From Salinispora pacifica CNR114 (lineage in GTDB: Bacteria > Actinomycetota > Actinomycetes > Mycobacteriales > Micromonosporaceae): a stretch of 64,000 nt of DNA. The stretch is from contig NZ_AZWO01000004.1 in assembly GCF_000514775.1 (NCBI RefSeq), forward strand, positions 134,089 to 198,088. The letters run 5' to 3'. Under the pieces are notes generated by a model that saw only the letters and a program-made list of their open reading frames with translations, was not told where the DNA came from and ran no database searches. This document shows, one piece after another, positions 25,776-35,744 of the stretch. A program made the translations under genes and the position numbers. The first letter of the stretch is position 1. Each line of letters opens with the position of its first letter.

Positions 25776-26837
25776 ATGCACCCGGCACTGCGCACCCAGT
25801 TGACTGAGTTGGTCGGCGTCCGGTACCCCATCGTCCAGACCGGCATGGGCTATGTCTCCGGTGCCGGGTTGACCGCGGCGACAGCCCGGGCCGGCGGCCT
25901 CGGCATCATCGCCTCGGCCACGATGAACCTCGACGAGTTGCGCTCCGCGATCCACCAGGTGCGTCGGTGTACCTCCGCGCCGTTCGGCGTCAACCTGCGC
26001 GCAGACGCGACGGACGTGCGGGAGCGGGTCGAGTTGGTCATCGCGGAGTCGGTTCGGGTCGTCTCGTTCGCGCTCGCACCGCGCCGCGACCTCATCCGTC
26101 AACTCCGCGACGCCGGGGTCATCACCATCCCGTCCGTCGGCGCCCTCCGGCACGCGGAGAAGGTGGCCGGCTGGGGGGCGGACGCCGTCCTGGTTCAGGG
26201 GGGCGAAGGTGGTGGGCACACGGGGACGGTGCCCACCAGCCTGCTCCTGCCCCAGGTGGTGGACGCGGTCGACATTCCGGTGGTCGCGGCGGGTGGCTTC
26301 TTCGACGGCCGCGGCCTGGTCTCGGCCCTCGCCTACGGGGCGGCGGGAATCGCCATGGGTACCCGGTTCCTGTTGACCAGCGACAGCCCGGTCGGATCAG
26401 CGGTGAAACAAACCTATCTCGACAGCGGCCCCACCGACACGGTGGTCACCACGCGGGTCGACGGCGTACCGCACCGGGTTCTCCGGACCCGGTTCGTGGA
26501 CCGGCTCGAACGATCGGGCCGGATCCGCACCCTGGCCAGCGCGCTCGGGCGGGCCCTCGCGCTGCGCCGACACACCGCAATGCCCTGGTCGACGCTGATT
26601 CAGGATGGTCTCTCCACCCGACACAGCCGCGAACTCTCCTGGTCCCAGACCCTGATGGCCGCCAACACCCCGGTCCTCCTCCGGGCGGCGATGGTGGACG
26701 GCCGGGCCGACCTCGGGGTGATGTCTGCCGGGCAGGTGGTGGGGCTCATCAACGACCTGCCCTCGTGCGCGGAGCTCATCGACCGGATCATGGCCGAGGC
26801 AGATGGCTGCCTCGGCCGGCTTACAACCGCTCAATGA
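25776..26837 (+). CDS. ipdC: flavin-dependent oxidoreductase IpdC (nitronate monooxygenase-like)
   Basis: This 353-residue TIM-barrel flavoprotein has YPIVQTGMGYVSGAGL at the start, the FMN-phosphate region GGEGGGHTG, and VVAAGGFFDGRGL followed by GAAGIAMGTRFL. These match Rv3553. In steroid ring C/D degradation IpdC acts on a 5-hydroxy-HIC-CoA-type intermediate before EchA20. The gene lies 52 bases behind ipdB. Its last 17 bases overlap the end of fadA6 on the other strand. Confidence 0.92.
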   Translation: MHPALRTQLTELVGVRYPIVQTGMGYVSGAGLTAATARAGGLGIIASATMNLDELRSAIHQVRRCTSAPFGVNLRADATDVRERVELVIAESVRVVSFALAPRRDLIRQLRDAGVITIPSVGALRHAEKVAGWGADAVLVQGGEGGGHTGTVPTSLLLPQVVDAVDIPVVAAGGFFDGRGLVSALAYGAAGIAMGTRFLLTSDSPVGSAVKQTYLDSGPTDTVVTTRVDGVPHRVLRTRFVDRLERSGRIRTLASALGRALALRRHTAMPWSTLIQDGLSTRHSRELSWSQTLMAANTPVLLRAAMVDGRADLGVMSAGQVVGLINDLPSCAELIDRIMAEADGCLGRLTTAQ

Positions 26838-27954
26838 CGGTGACGTTCGCCTGGCCACCCCCCTCGCACATCGTCTGCAACCCGTACCGGCCGCCGGAGC
26901 GATCCAGCTCGTGCAGCAGGGTGGTCATCAGCCGTGCGCCGGTCGCACCGAGCGGATGCCCAAGGGCGATCGCCCCACCGTTGACATTGACCCGTTCCAG
27001 CTCCGCACCGGTTTCGCGCAGCCAGGCGAGCACTACGCTGGCGAACGCCTCGTTGATCTCGATCAGGTCAATCTGGTCGAGCGTCATCCCGGCCCGCCGC
27101 AATGCGACCTCAGTTGCCCGGATCGGCGCGGTCAACATCAGCACCGGGTCGTCGCCCCGGGCGCTGAGATGGTGGACGCGGGCCCGGGGCGACAGCCCGT
27201 GCACCCGAAGTCCCCGCTCGGAGGCGACCAGCACGACGCTGGCCGCGTCGGCGAGTTGGCTGGCGAGAGCCGCCGTGGTCGTCCCGTCGGGACGTAGTGG
27301 GGCAAGGGTGGCCATCGCTGCCAGGGAGGTATCCGGTCGCGGGCACTCGTCGACCGTGCAGCCGGCGCAGGGCACGATCTCAGCGGCGAACCGTCCCGCC
27401 TCCCGGGCGCGGACCGCCCGCTGGTGACTGAGCAACGCGTACTGTTCCAGCTCGGGACGAGTGATCCCCCATCGGGCGGCGATGAGGTCTGCGCTGCGGA
27501 ACTGGGAGATCTCTTCCTCGCCATAGCGAGCCGCCCACCCGACGGAGCCGGCGTACGGGCCGTGTGGGGCCATCGCACTCGCGATCGGCACCTGACTCAT
27601 GCTCTGCACCCCACCGGCGACCACCAGGTCTGCGGTGCCGGCCAGAACAGCCTGGGCGGCGAAGTGCACCGCCTGTTGGGACGAGCCACACTGTCGGTCG
27701 ACGGTAACCCCGGGCACCTCCTCCGGTAGGCCAGCCGCCAGCCAAGCCGTCCGGGCGATGTCACCGGACTGGGGCCCGAGGGTGTCCACGCAGCCGAGGA
27801 CGACGTCGTCAATCGTGGCCGGGTCAACCCCCACCCGGTCCAGTAGGGACGCGATGACCTGACCGCCGAGGTCTGCGGGGTGCACCCCGGCCAACCCACC
27901 ACCGCGCCGCCCCACCGGGCTACGCACCGCGTCGACAAGGTATGCCTCGCTCAT
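26821..27954 (-). CDS. fadA6: acetyl-CoA acetyltransferase FadA6 (ring C/D thiolase)
   Basis: This 377-residue thiolase has the nucleophile Cys89 in [25 protein letters not shown] with His333, and Cys363 in TMCEGGG. It resembles Rv3556c, which performs thiolysis after IpdAB ring opening. The start ATG at 27954 has GGAGGAGG upstream. It is divergent from the fadE29-fadE28 pair and shares with it a perfect KstR-type palindrome. In mycobacteria fadA6 belongs to the KstR2 group, so this is a regulatory difference. Confidence 0.9.
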   Translation of the reverse strand: MSEAYLVDAVRSPVGRRGGGLAGVHPADLGGQVIASLLDRVGVDPATIDDVVLGCVDTLGPQSGDIARTAWLAAGLPEEVPGVTVDRQCGSSQQAVHFAAQAVLAGTADLVVAGGVQSMSQVPIASAMAPHGPYAGSVGWAARYGEEEISQFRSADLIAARWGITRPELEQYALLSHQRAVRAREAGRFAAEIVPCAGCTVDECPRPDTSLAAMATLAPLRPDGTTTAALASQLADAASVVLVASERGLRVHGLSPRARVHHLSARGDDPVLMLTAPIRATEVALRRAGMTLDQIDLIEINEAFASVVLAWLRETGAELERVNVNGGAIALGHPLGATGARLMTTLLHELDRSGGRYGLQTMCEGGGQANVTVIERL

Positions 27955-27974
27955 TCAGGCCTCCTCCGTTATGC

Positions 27975-27988
27975 TAGAACGCGTTCTA
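27975..27988. promoter_or_regulatory. perfect KstR-type operator between fadA6 and fadE29
   Basis: TAGAACGCGTTCTA is a complete palindrome fitting TnnAACnnGTTnnA. It lies 21 bases upstream of fadA6 and 25 bases upstream of fadE29, so it could repress both. Confidence 0.88.
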
Positions 27989-28012
27989 AATCTAGCCGAA
28001 TGGGGCAGCGCT

Positions 28013-29218
28013 ATGCACCTCTCCTACTCGGTCGAACAACAACAACTCCGTTCCCGCCTGCGCGCGTACTTCGCTGAGCTGATGAGCCCCGAAGTCCGCG
28101 AGGCGCTCGCCATGACCGATGGTGAGTATGGAGACGGCAAGGTCTACCGCGACATCGTGCGACGCCTGGGCCAGGATGGCTGGCTGACGCTCGGCTGGCC
28201 CCGGAAGTACGGCGGTGGTGACCGGTCCATGCTGGATCAACTCATCTTCACCGACGAGGCGGCGGTCGCGGGGGTGCCGGTTCCGTTCCTGACCCTCAAC
28301 ACCATCGGACCGACGCTGATGCGCTTCGGCACCGAGCGACAACGCGCCGAGTACCTGCCCCGGATCGCCGCCGGCGAGCTGCACTTCTCGATCGGCTACT
28401 CCGAGCCGGAGGCGGGCACCGACCTGGCCGCCCTACGCACCACCGCGGTACGCGACGGTGAGACCTATCTGGTCAACGGCCAAAAGATGTGGACCAGCCT
28501 CATCCAGTACGCGGACTACGTCTGGCTGGCCTGTCGCACGGCGCCGGAGGCCCCCCAGCACGAGGATCTGTCAATCCTCATCGTGCCGACCGACTCGCCG
28601 GGCTTCTCGTGGACTCCGGTGCGCACCGTCGCCGGGCCGACCACCAGCGCCACGTACTACACCGACGTCCGGGTACCGCGCTCGGCACTGGTGGGCGCGG
28701 AAAACCAGGGCTGGCCGCTGATCACCAACCAGCTCAACCACGAGCGGGTCGCGCTCACCTCAGCCGCCCCGATCCGACACGCGTTACGGGAGGTGCGGGA
28801 CTGGGCCCGCACCACCACCCTGTCGCGCGGGAAACGGGTCATCGACCAGGAGTGGGTCCAGCTACACCTGGCCCGGGTGCACGCCAAGGCCGAGTTCCTC
28901 AAGGTCTACAACTGGCGACTCGCCGCCGAGTCAGCCAACGGCCTCGACCCGGCCGCCGCCTCGGCTACCAAGGTCTACGGGACCGAATTCGCCATCGAAG
29001 CGTACCGGTTGCTCATGGAGGTGCTCGGCACGAACGCGGCGATACGGCAGGGGTCCCGCGGCGCCTTGCTGCGCGGGCGGGTGGAGGCATTGCACCGCTC
29101 CGCCCTGATCCTCACCTTCGGCGGCGGCACCAACGAGGTGCAGCGAGACATTATCGCCACCGTCGGCCTGGGTCTGCCAGCGGCCCGTCGGCGCACCCAA
29201 CCGCAGGAGTGGTCATGA
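28013..29218 (+). CDS. fadE29: acyl-CoA dehydrogenase FadE29/ChsE2 homologue
   Basis: The protein has 401 residues from the ATG at 28013. An earlier in-frame start would lie inside the operator. It shows IGYSEPEAGTDLAALRTTAVRDG, NGQKMWTS and ITFGGGTNEVQRD-like LTFGGGTNEVQ, matching Rv3543c. With FadE28 it forms the alpha2beta2 dehydrogenase that acts on the 3-carbon steroid side chain (3-oxo-4-pregnene-20-carboxyl-CoA). The FAD and adenine binding elements sit in this subunit class. Its stop overlaps the next start by 4 bases. Confidence 0.92.
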   Translation: MHLSYSVEQQQLRSRLRAYFAELMSPEVREALAMTDGEYGDGKVYRDIVRRLGQDGWLTLGWPRKYGGGDRSMLDQLIFTDEAAVAGVPVPFLTLNTIGPTLMRFGTERQRAEYLPRIAAGELHFSIGYSEPEAGTDLAALRTTAVRDGETYLVNGQKMWTSLIQYADYVWLACRTAPEAPQHEDLSILIVPTDSPGFSWTPVRTVAGPTTSATYYTDVRVPRSALVGAENQGWPLITNQLNHERVALTSAAPIRHALREVRDWARTTTLSRGKRVIDQEWVQLHLARVHAKAEFLKVYNWRLAAESANGLDPAAASATKVYGTEFAIEAYRLLMEVLGTNAAIRQGSRGALLRGRVEALHRSALILTFGGGTNEVQRDIIATVGLGLPAARRRTQPQEWS

Positions 29219-30354
29219 GATTCGCCCCAAGCGAGAGCCACCGCGACCTCGCCCGGCTGACCCGGCAGATCCTCACCGACCAGGTCACCACGGACCGGCT
29301 CCGGGACCTCGAGGCGAAGGACACCTGGCTGGACCGACCACTCTGGCGGGAGCTCGCCACGGCGGGGGTGCTCGCCGCCGCACTGCCCCACCGGGCGGGC
29401 GGTGACGGGCTCGGCCTGATGGAGCAGTGCGGCGTTCTGATCGAGGTGGGCCGGAGCGTCGCTCCCGTGCCCTACCTGTCCAGCATCGTGACGGCGGCAG
29501 CCGGACTGGCCACCTTCGGTGACGACCAGCAGGTCACTCGGTGGGTCACTCCAGCTCGGGAAGGGACCATGGTCCTGACCGCCGCCCTCGCGGAGGGCGA
29601 GGTGGGTGCCGAACGCGTCGCCGGCCGTTGGGTGTTGACCGGGACGAAGACGACCGTGCCGGCCGCGCCGGACGCCGACCTGGTGCTGGTCCCGGCCAAG
29701 TTCGGCCGTCGGACCGTGGTCTTCCTCGTCTGCCCCGACGACCCCGGGGTCACCGTGGAGCCGCAGCAGGTGGCGGGGGGCGAGGGGGCCGGCTGGCTGG
29801 ACCTGGCCCGGGTGGCCCTTCCCGACGACCGGCTGCTCGGCACCGTCGCGGACGGCGGCGCCATCGCCGCCTGGCTCACCACCCGGGCCACCATCGGGTC
29901 CTGCGCTCTCCAGCTCGGGGTGACCGAGCGGGCGCTGGAGTTGACCGCGGAGTACGTCCGCAACCGGGTCCAGTTCGGTCGCCCGATCGGCACCTTCCAG
30001 GCGGTGGCGCAGCGGCTCGCCGACACCTACATCGATGTCGAGGCGATCCGGCTCACGCTCTGGCAGGCGGCTTGGCGGCTCGCCGAAGGGCTACCCTGCC
30101 CGACCGAGGTGGCGACGGCCAAGTTCTGGGCCGCCGAGGCCGGACACCGGGTCGCGCACACCGCCGTCCACCTCCACGGTGGCGTAGGAATCGACCTTGA
30201 CCACCAGCTGCACCGCTACTTTCTCGCCGCGAAGCACCACGAGTTCCGGTTGGGCGGTGCCACCGCCCAACTACGGGCGATCGGGGCCGCCCTCACCTCG
30301 ACCGAGCTGGAAGACCAGGACGGCTCAGCCGGTGCGGCGCCCCCCGCCGGCTGA
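29215..30354 (+). CDS. fadE28: acyl-CoA dehydrogenase FadE28/ChsE1 homologue
   Basis: This 379-residue ACAD has NRVQFGRPIGTFQAVAQRLAD, HLHGGVGIDLDHQLHRYF and a weakly conserved N-terminal domain, as in Rv3544c (ChsE1). It is coupled to fadE29 (ATGA overlap) and should be the partner subunit. The gene order fadE29-fadE28 is reversed relative to mycobacteria. A 388-base gap separates it from the cholesterol oxidase gene. Confidence 0.9.
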   Translation: MRFAPSESHRDLARLTRQILTDQVTTDRLRDLEAKDTWLDRPLWRELATAGVLAAALPHRAGGDGLGLMEQCGVLIEVGRSVAPVPYLSSIVTAAAGLATFGDDQQVTRWVTPAREGTMVLTAALAEGEVGAERVAGRWVLTGTKTTVPAAPDADLVLVPAKFGRRTVVFLVCPDDPGVTVEPQQVAGGEGAGWLDLARVALPDDRLLGTVADGGAIAAWLTTRATIGSCALQLGVTERALELTAEYVRNRVQFGRPIGTFQAVAQRLADTYIDVEAIRLTLWQAAWRLAEGLPCPTEVATAKFWAAEAGHRVAHTAVHLHGGVGIDLDHQLHRYFLAAKHHEFRLGGATAQLRAIGAALTSTELEDQDGSAGAAPPAG

Positions 30355-30742
30355 ACCCCAGCGGGTGCCCCGGCGGGCCCCACCAACCGCCTCGCGGGTC
30401 TGACCCCGGGACGTTGACGGCGCAGAGAGTACACCATAGATTGACATACATGGATTTAATGGGAGCTGGTGCACGGGGCCTTCGACGCAGACCCGAAAGC
30501 CACTCCCCCTCCGAACTGATAGGCGGTGACCGCCACGATCAACCCCGGCGGCGATCGCCACGGATGCGGTCGGCCGCCAGCCATCGGCGACTCTGTCACC
30601 AAGCTGGTGGTCAATCTCGATCGACACCGCCAGCCGCTCACCACCAGGCGGGAGACCTGAGCCCGAGGGACGGTCGGCGCGCGCCCGACGTGACGCATGG
30701 GCATCGGACACCGATCACGACCAACAATCGAAGGGGCCGAGC
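30355..30742. other. 388-base gap upstream of cholesterol oxidase, with an AT-rich island
   Basis: No convincing gene is seen. At 30428-30464 base composition drops to about half A+T. This patch includes TTGACA (30441-30446) inside an imperfect inverted repeat CCATAGAT-TGAC-ATACATGG (30434-30453). No AACnnGTT or CAAGnnCTTG site is present. The island is the best candidate for the cholesterol oxidase promoter or operator, but no matching -10 element is obvious. Confidence 0.4.
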
Positions 30743-32374
30743 ATGACAGGTACGAGCCTTACCCGACGTGGCCTACTCCGGGCCACCACGCTCGGCGCCG
30801 GCGCCGCCGTCGCCGGGGCCGCTCTAGGCCAGCAGGCGGCCCAGGCGGGTGGTCCGGTACCCGCGTTGGCCGGAAAGACCGCCGTGGTCATTGGTAGTGG
30901 CTTCGGTGGGGCGGTCGCCGCCTACCGACTCGGCCAGGCCGGAGTGGTCACCACCGTGCTGGAGCGTGGTCGCCGCTGGGATGTGGACGGCTCCGGCTCC
31001 ACGTTCTGCAGCATCAATGAGCCGGACTGGCGGTGTGGCTGGTTCCTGGACCGCCCACCACTGGGCATCAACCTCGGTTCGACGATCGAGAAGCGTGCTG
31101 GGTTGATCGCCCGCCACGACGGAGATGGAATCTCGGTGCTGAGCGGAACCGGAGTAGGCGGCGGCTCCCTCGCCATCGGGATGTTCCTACCGCAGCCGCG
31201 GCGCAGCGAGTGGGAGCAGGCATACCCGGCCGAGGTCGGCTTCGACGAGATGAACGATGTCTACTGGCCCCGGGCTCGGCAACGCCTCGGCGCCGCGCCG
31301 ATCCCCGAGGACGTGCAGAGCACCGGCCCCTACCGGGGAGCCCGCGCCTGGCTCGACTACCTGTCGGAGTTCAAGCAGACCCCCCTGCCCATCCCGTTCG
31401 CCGTGGACTGGGACGTGGTCCGCGCCGAACTCGCCGGTGACGCCGTGCCCTGCCACACGATCGGCGAGGGCCCGTACGGCAGCAACTCCGGGGCGAAGAA
31501 CAGCGTGGACCGCAACTACCTCGCCTGGGCCACCGCGACCGGCAACGTGACCACCTTGGCATTGCACGAGGTCACCGAGATCCATGAGGTGTCCGGCCAG
31601 GACAAGTTCGAGATCAGGTGCCGCCAGATCGATGAGCACGGCACGGTTCTCTCCACCAAGACCTTCGTCTGTGACTACCTGTTCATGGCGGCGGGTTCCG
31701 TCTACACCACCTCGCTGCTGCTCACCTCCCGGGCCAAGGGCGGACTTCCCCGCCTGGTCAACCAGGAGGTGGGTAAGGGCTGGGGCAACAACGGCGACTT
31801 CCTGGTGACCCGGATCAATCTACGAAAGGACGTCGGCCACGCCCAGGGCGGTCCGGGTAACGTCAAGTACATCGACGAGGACAACCCGTACGCACCCACC
31901 TCGATGGCGTGGGAGGCGGCACCGGTTCCCCGTTGGATGCCGCGTACCACGGCGCACCTGGTAACCAGTATGGCTCCGGAACGAGGCGAGATTCGCTACG
32001 ACCCGGATACCGGGACCGGCAGGGTGCACTGGCCGTACGGCGTGCTGGAGACCACCTCCGAGAAGGCGGCGGTTAACCTGGTGACCCGGTTGTGGTGGGA
32101 GACCGAGGGCCGCAAGGGGTACCTCCTGCACGGTCTGCCGACCTACGCCCGGGGCGTCGGTACCGGGCTCGGCGCGGCGAACACCTGGCACCCGTTGGGT
32201 GGCATGGTCATGGGCAAGGCGACCGACTTCGGCGGTCGGTGCCTCGACTACCCCAACCTCTTCTGCGTCGACGGATCGATCCTGCCGGGTACGGCCTGCC
32301 TGGCCAACCCTTCCCTGACCATCACCGCGAACGCCGAACGCTGCATGGATCGGTTCCTCGCCGTGCACTCCTGA
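30743..32374 (+). CDS. choA: secreted cholesterol oxidase (GMC family, FAD)
   Basis: This 543-residue protein has a twin-arginine signal (LTRRGLLRA) and an Ala/Gly-rich signal region of about 36 residues. The FAD site is VIGSGFGG (residues 50-56) and the covalent-type flavin environment GTGVGGGSLA follows. Residues equivalent to the Streptomyces ChoA catalytic set are visible: a Glu in MAWEAAP (391), His483 in NTWHPLGG and Asn522 in CLANPSLT. It oxidises and isomerises cholesterol to cholest-4-en-3-one outside the cell. It is convergent with cyp125 and has no KstR-type site upstream. Closest in kind to the Streptomyces ChoA/ChoM enzymes. Confidence 0.93.
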   Translation: MTGTSLTRRGLLRATTLGAGAAVAGAALGQQAAQAGGPVPALAGKTAVVIGSGFGGAVAAYRLGQAGVVTTVLERGRRWDVDGSGSTFCSINEPDWRCGWFLDRPPLGINLGSTIEKRAGLIARHDGDGISVLSGTGVGGGSLAIGMFLPQPRRSEWEQAYPAEVGFDEMNDVYWPRARQRLGAAPIPEDVQSTGPYRGARAWLDYLSEFKQTPLPIPFAVDWDVVRAELAGDAVPCHTIGEGPYGSNSGAKNSVDRNYLAWATATGNVTTLALHEVTEIHEVSGQDKFEIRCRQIDEHGTVLSTKTFVCDYLFMAAGSVYTTSLLLTSRAKGGLPRLVNQEVGKGWGNNGDFLVTRINLRKDVGHAQGGPGNVKYIDEDNPYAPTSMAWEAAPVPRWMPRTTAHLVTSMAPERGEIRYDPDTGTGRVHWPYGVLETTSEKAAVNLVTRLWWETEGRKGYLLHGLPTYARGVGTGLGAANTWHPLGGMVMGKATDFGGRCLDYPNLFCVDGSILPGTACLANPSLTITANAERCMDRFLAVHS

Positions 32375-32381
32375 CCCGTAC

Positions 32382-32406
32382 GGGGCCCGGCCACGAGCCG
32401 GGCCCC
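32382..32406. terminator. hairpin between convergent choA and cyp125
   Basis: GGGGCCCGGC-CACGA-GCCGGGCCCC is a perfect 10-bp stem in the 35-base gap. It is followed by CCGTT on the plus strand. Likely a shared bidirectional terminator. Confidence 0.75.
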
Positions 32407-32409
32407 CGT

Positions 32410-33636
32410 TCAGCGGTACCGCACCGGCATCTCCCGGATCCCGTTGATCCAGCCCGACCGCAGCCGCTGCGGATCGGCCACCTTGCGGATGTCCGGCATG
32501 TGGTCGGCGATCGAATTGAAGATCAGTTCGATCTCCAGGCGGGCGAGGTTCGCACCCAGACAGAAGTGCACACCACTACCGCCGAATCCGAGGTGCGGAT
32601 TGGGGCTCCGGGTGATGTCGAACCGTTCCGGCTCCTCGAACACCGACTCGTCGAAGTTGGCCGACCCGTAGAAGAGCGCTACCCGTTGGCCGGCGGTGAT
32701 CGCCTGCCCGCCCAGGGTGGTGTCGACCAACGCGGTGCGTTGGAAGACGTTCACCGGGGTAGCCCAGCGAATGATCTCCTCGACCGCGCTCCGGGGGCGC
32801 TCGGCCTTGAACAGTTCCCACTGGTCTGGGTGCTCGAGGAAGGCCAACATGCCGTGGGTGATCGCGTTCCGGGTCGTCTCGTTGCCCGCCACCGCCAAGA
32901 GCATCACGAAGAAGCCGAACTCGTCGGTCGTCAGGTGCTCTCCGTCGATCTGCGCGTTGACCAGCTTGGTCACCAGATCGTCGCTCGGGTTGCGCTGTCG
33001 CTCGTTGGCCATCTCCATCGCGTACGCGAGCAGCTCGGCGGCGGCGGCCATCGGATCCACACCGTACGCCGGATCGTCGTAGCCGATCAGCTGGTTCGAC
33101 CAGTCGAAGACCTTCCGACGGTGGTGCTGCGGCACCCCGATCAGCTCTGCGATCGCCTGCAGCGGTAGTTCGCAGGCGACGTCGGTGACGAAGTCACCCG
33201 TGCCCCGCACGGCCGCGTCCCGCACGATGCGCTCGGCCCGCTCCGCCAGCGACCCACGCAACGCGTTGATCGCTCTGGGGGTGAAGCCGCGGGACACGAT
33301 GGCCCGTAGCTTGGTGTGCTCCGGCGGGTCGACGTTGATCATGATGACCCGCTGCATCTCTCGATCCGCCTGGGTGGTGCCCGGCTGGAAACGGGCGATC
33401 GCGGTGTTCTCCCGGGTCGAGTACGTTTCGCTGTCCCGGGAAACCGCCATGACATCGGCGTACCGGGTGACCACCCAGTACCCGTCGTCGTCGAAGCCGG
33501 CCGAGCCCCTCGGTTGGACGTTCCACCAGACCGGGGCCGTCCGGCGCAGCTCGGCGAACTCCTCCCGAGGCACACGGCGCTCCAGGACGGCCGGGTCGGT
33601 GAAGTCAAATCCCACTGGAATACGCGGCTCAGTCAT
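32410..33636 (-). CDS. cyp125: cytochrome P450 of the CYP125 type (steroid C26 oxidase)
   Basis: This 408-residue P450 has an I-helix AGNETTRN, ExxR in EEIIR, and the haem loop FGGSGVHFCLGANLAR with ligand Cys359. PPEHTKLRAIVSRGFTP and the N-terminal GFDFTDPAVLERRVP strongly recall Rv3545c. CYP125 oxidises the terminal C26/C27 methyl of cholestenone. A KstR-type site lies 12 bases upstream, shared with divergent fadA5, the same adjacency as in mycobacteria. Ferredoxin partners are not in this window. Confidence 0.92.
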   Translation of the reverse strand: MTEPRIPVGFDFTDPAVLERRVPREEFAELRRTAPVWWNVQPRGSAGFDDDGYWVVTRYADVMAVSRDSETYSTRENTAIARFQPGTTQADREMQRVIMINVDPPEHTKLRAIVSRGFTPRAINALRGSLAERAERIVRDAAVRGTGDFVTDVACELPLQAIAELIGVPQHHRRKVFDWSNQLIGYDDPAYGVDPMAAAAELLAYAMEMANERQRNPSDDLVTKLVNAQIDGEHLTTDEFGFFVMLLAVAGNETTRNAITHGMLAFLEHPDQWELFKAERPRSAVEEIIRWATPVNVFQRTALVDTTLGGQAITAGQRVALFYGSANFDESVFEEPERFDITRSPNPHLGFGGSGVHFCLGANLARLEIELIFNSIADHMPDIRKVADPQRLRSGWINGIREMPVRYR

Positions 33637-33648
33637 CGAACCTCCTAC

Positions 33649-33662
33649 TGTAACCTGTTCTA
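33649..33662. promoter_or_regulatory. KstR-type operator between cyp125 and fadA5
   Basis: TGTAACCTGTTCTA fits TnnAACnnGTTnnA. It lies 12 bases upstream of cyp125 and 84 bases upstream of fadA5. Confidence 0.82.
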
Positions 33663-33704
33663 ATATTGAAACAGATCACATGTTGTTTCGACAACGCAGC
33701 GTGA

Positions 33705-34910
<1,206 letters not shown>

Positions 34911-34949
34911 CCCTCCGGCGGCGATGCCCGCCGTTGGGTGCGGTGGCAC

Positions 34950-35744
34950 TCAGGGATGCTGGCTACTGACCGACACCACCTCACCGGTGAGATAGGAGGC
35001 GTAGTCGCTGGCGAGGAAGGCCATGACGGCCGCGACCTCCCAGGGCTGCGCCGCCCGGCCGAACGCCTCCTGGCCGGTGAGCTCGGCGAGCAGGTCCGCA
35101 CTGGTCACCTTCGACAGGTTGGGGTGCATGGCGAGGCTGGGCGCCACCGCGTTGACGCGGATGCCGTGGGGTGCCGCGTCCAGCGCCGCACACCGGGTCA
35201 ACGCCATCACCCCCGCCTTGGCAGCCGCATAGTGCGCCTGACCGGCCTGGGCCCGCCAGCCCAGCACCGACGCGTTGTTGACCACCACACCACCGTGGCC
35301 CTGCGCCAGCATCTGCCGTACCGCTGCCCGCGTACAGCGAAACGTGCCGGTCAGAGTCACGTCCAGCACCCGCGACCACTCGTCGTCGGTCATCTCCATG
35401 ACCGACGCGGTGCCGCCGAGCCCGGCATTGTTGATCATCACGTCCAGCCGTCCATAACCCGTCACGGCGGCGTTGACCAACGCTTCGACTGCCTGCTCGT
35501 CGGTCACGTCACAGGGCACCGACCGAACCCGGCCCGGGTGGTCCGCCGAGAGCCGTTCGTGGCTCTCGGCAAGCCGCCGGAGATGCCGGTCGCTGATCAC
35601 CACGAGCGCCCCCTCGTCCAGGCAGCGTTCCACCACGGCCGCACCGATCCCGGATCCCGCCGCCGCGGTCACCACCACCACCTTCTCCGCGAGCAGTTCC
35701 CGACCAGCCGGGCGAAACGGCGGCGTCGGGCCCGGGGGCCTCAT
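34950..35744 (-). CDS. ipdF: short-chain dehydrogenase IpdF
   Basis: This SDR has 264 residues from the ATG at 35744. Its striking match to Rv3559c includes LLAEKVVVVTAAAGSGIG, INNAGLGGTASVMEMTDDEW, ASVLGWRAQAGQAHYAAAKA and the C-terminal YASYLTGEVVSVSSQHP. IpdF oxidises the 5-hydroxyl of the HIC-CoA intermediate in ring C/D breakdown. The start overlaps the fadE30 stop by 4 bases (ATGA), reproducing the fadE30-ipdF pair of mycobacteria. Confidence 0.94.
   Translation of the reverse strand: MRPPGPTPPFRPAGRELLAEKVVVVTAAAGSGIGAAVVERCLDEGALVVISDRHLRRLAESHERLSADHPGRVRSVPCDVTDEQAVEALVNAAVTGYGRLDVMINNAGLGGTASVMEMTDDEWSRVLDVTLTGTFRCTRAAVRQMLAQGHGGVVVNNASVLGWRAQAGQAHYAAAKAGVMALTRCAALDAAPHGIRVNAVAPSLAMHPNLSKVTSADLLAELTGQEAFGRAAQPWEVAAVMAFLASDYASYLTGEVVSVSSQHP

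Noticed and set aside
28489..29214. Upstream extension of the fadE28 frame
   Set aside because: It overlaps fadE29 in another frame with non-protein-like composition. The coupled ATG at 29215 is the expected start.
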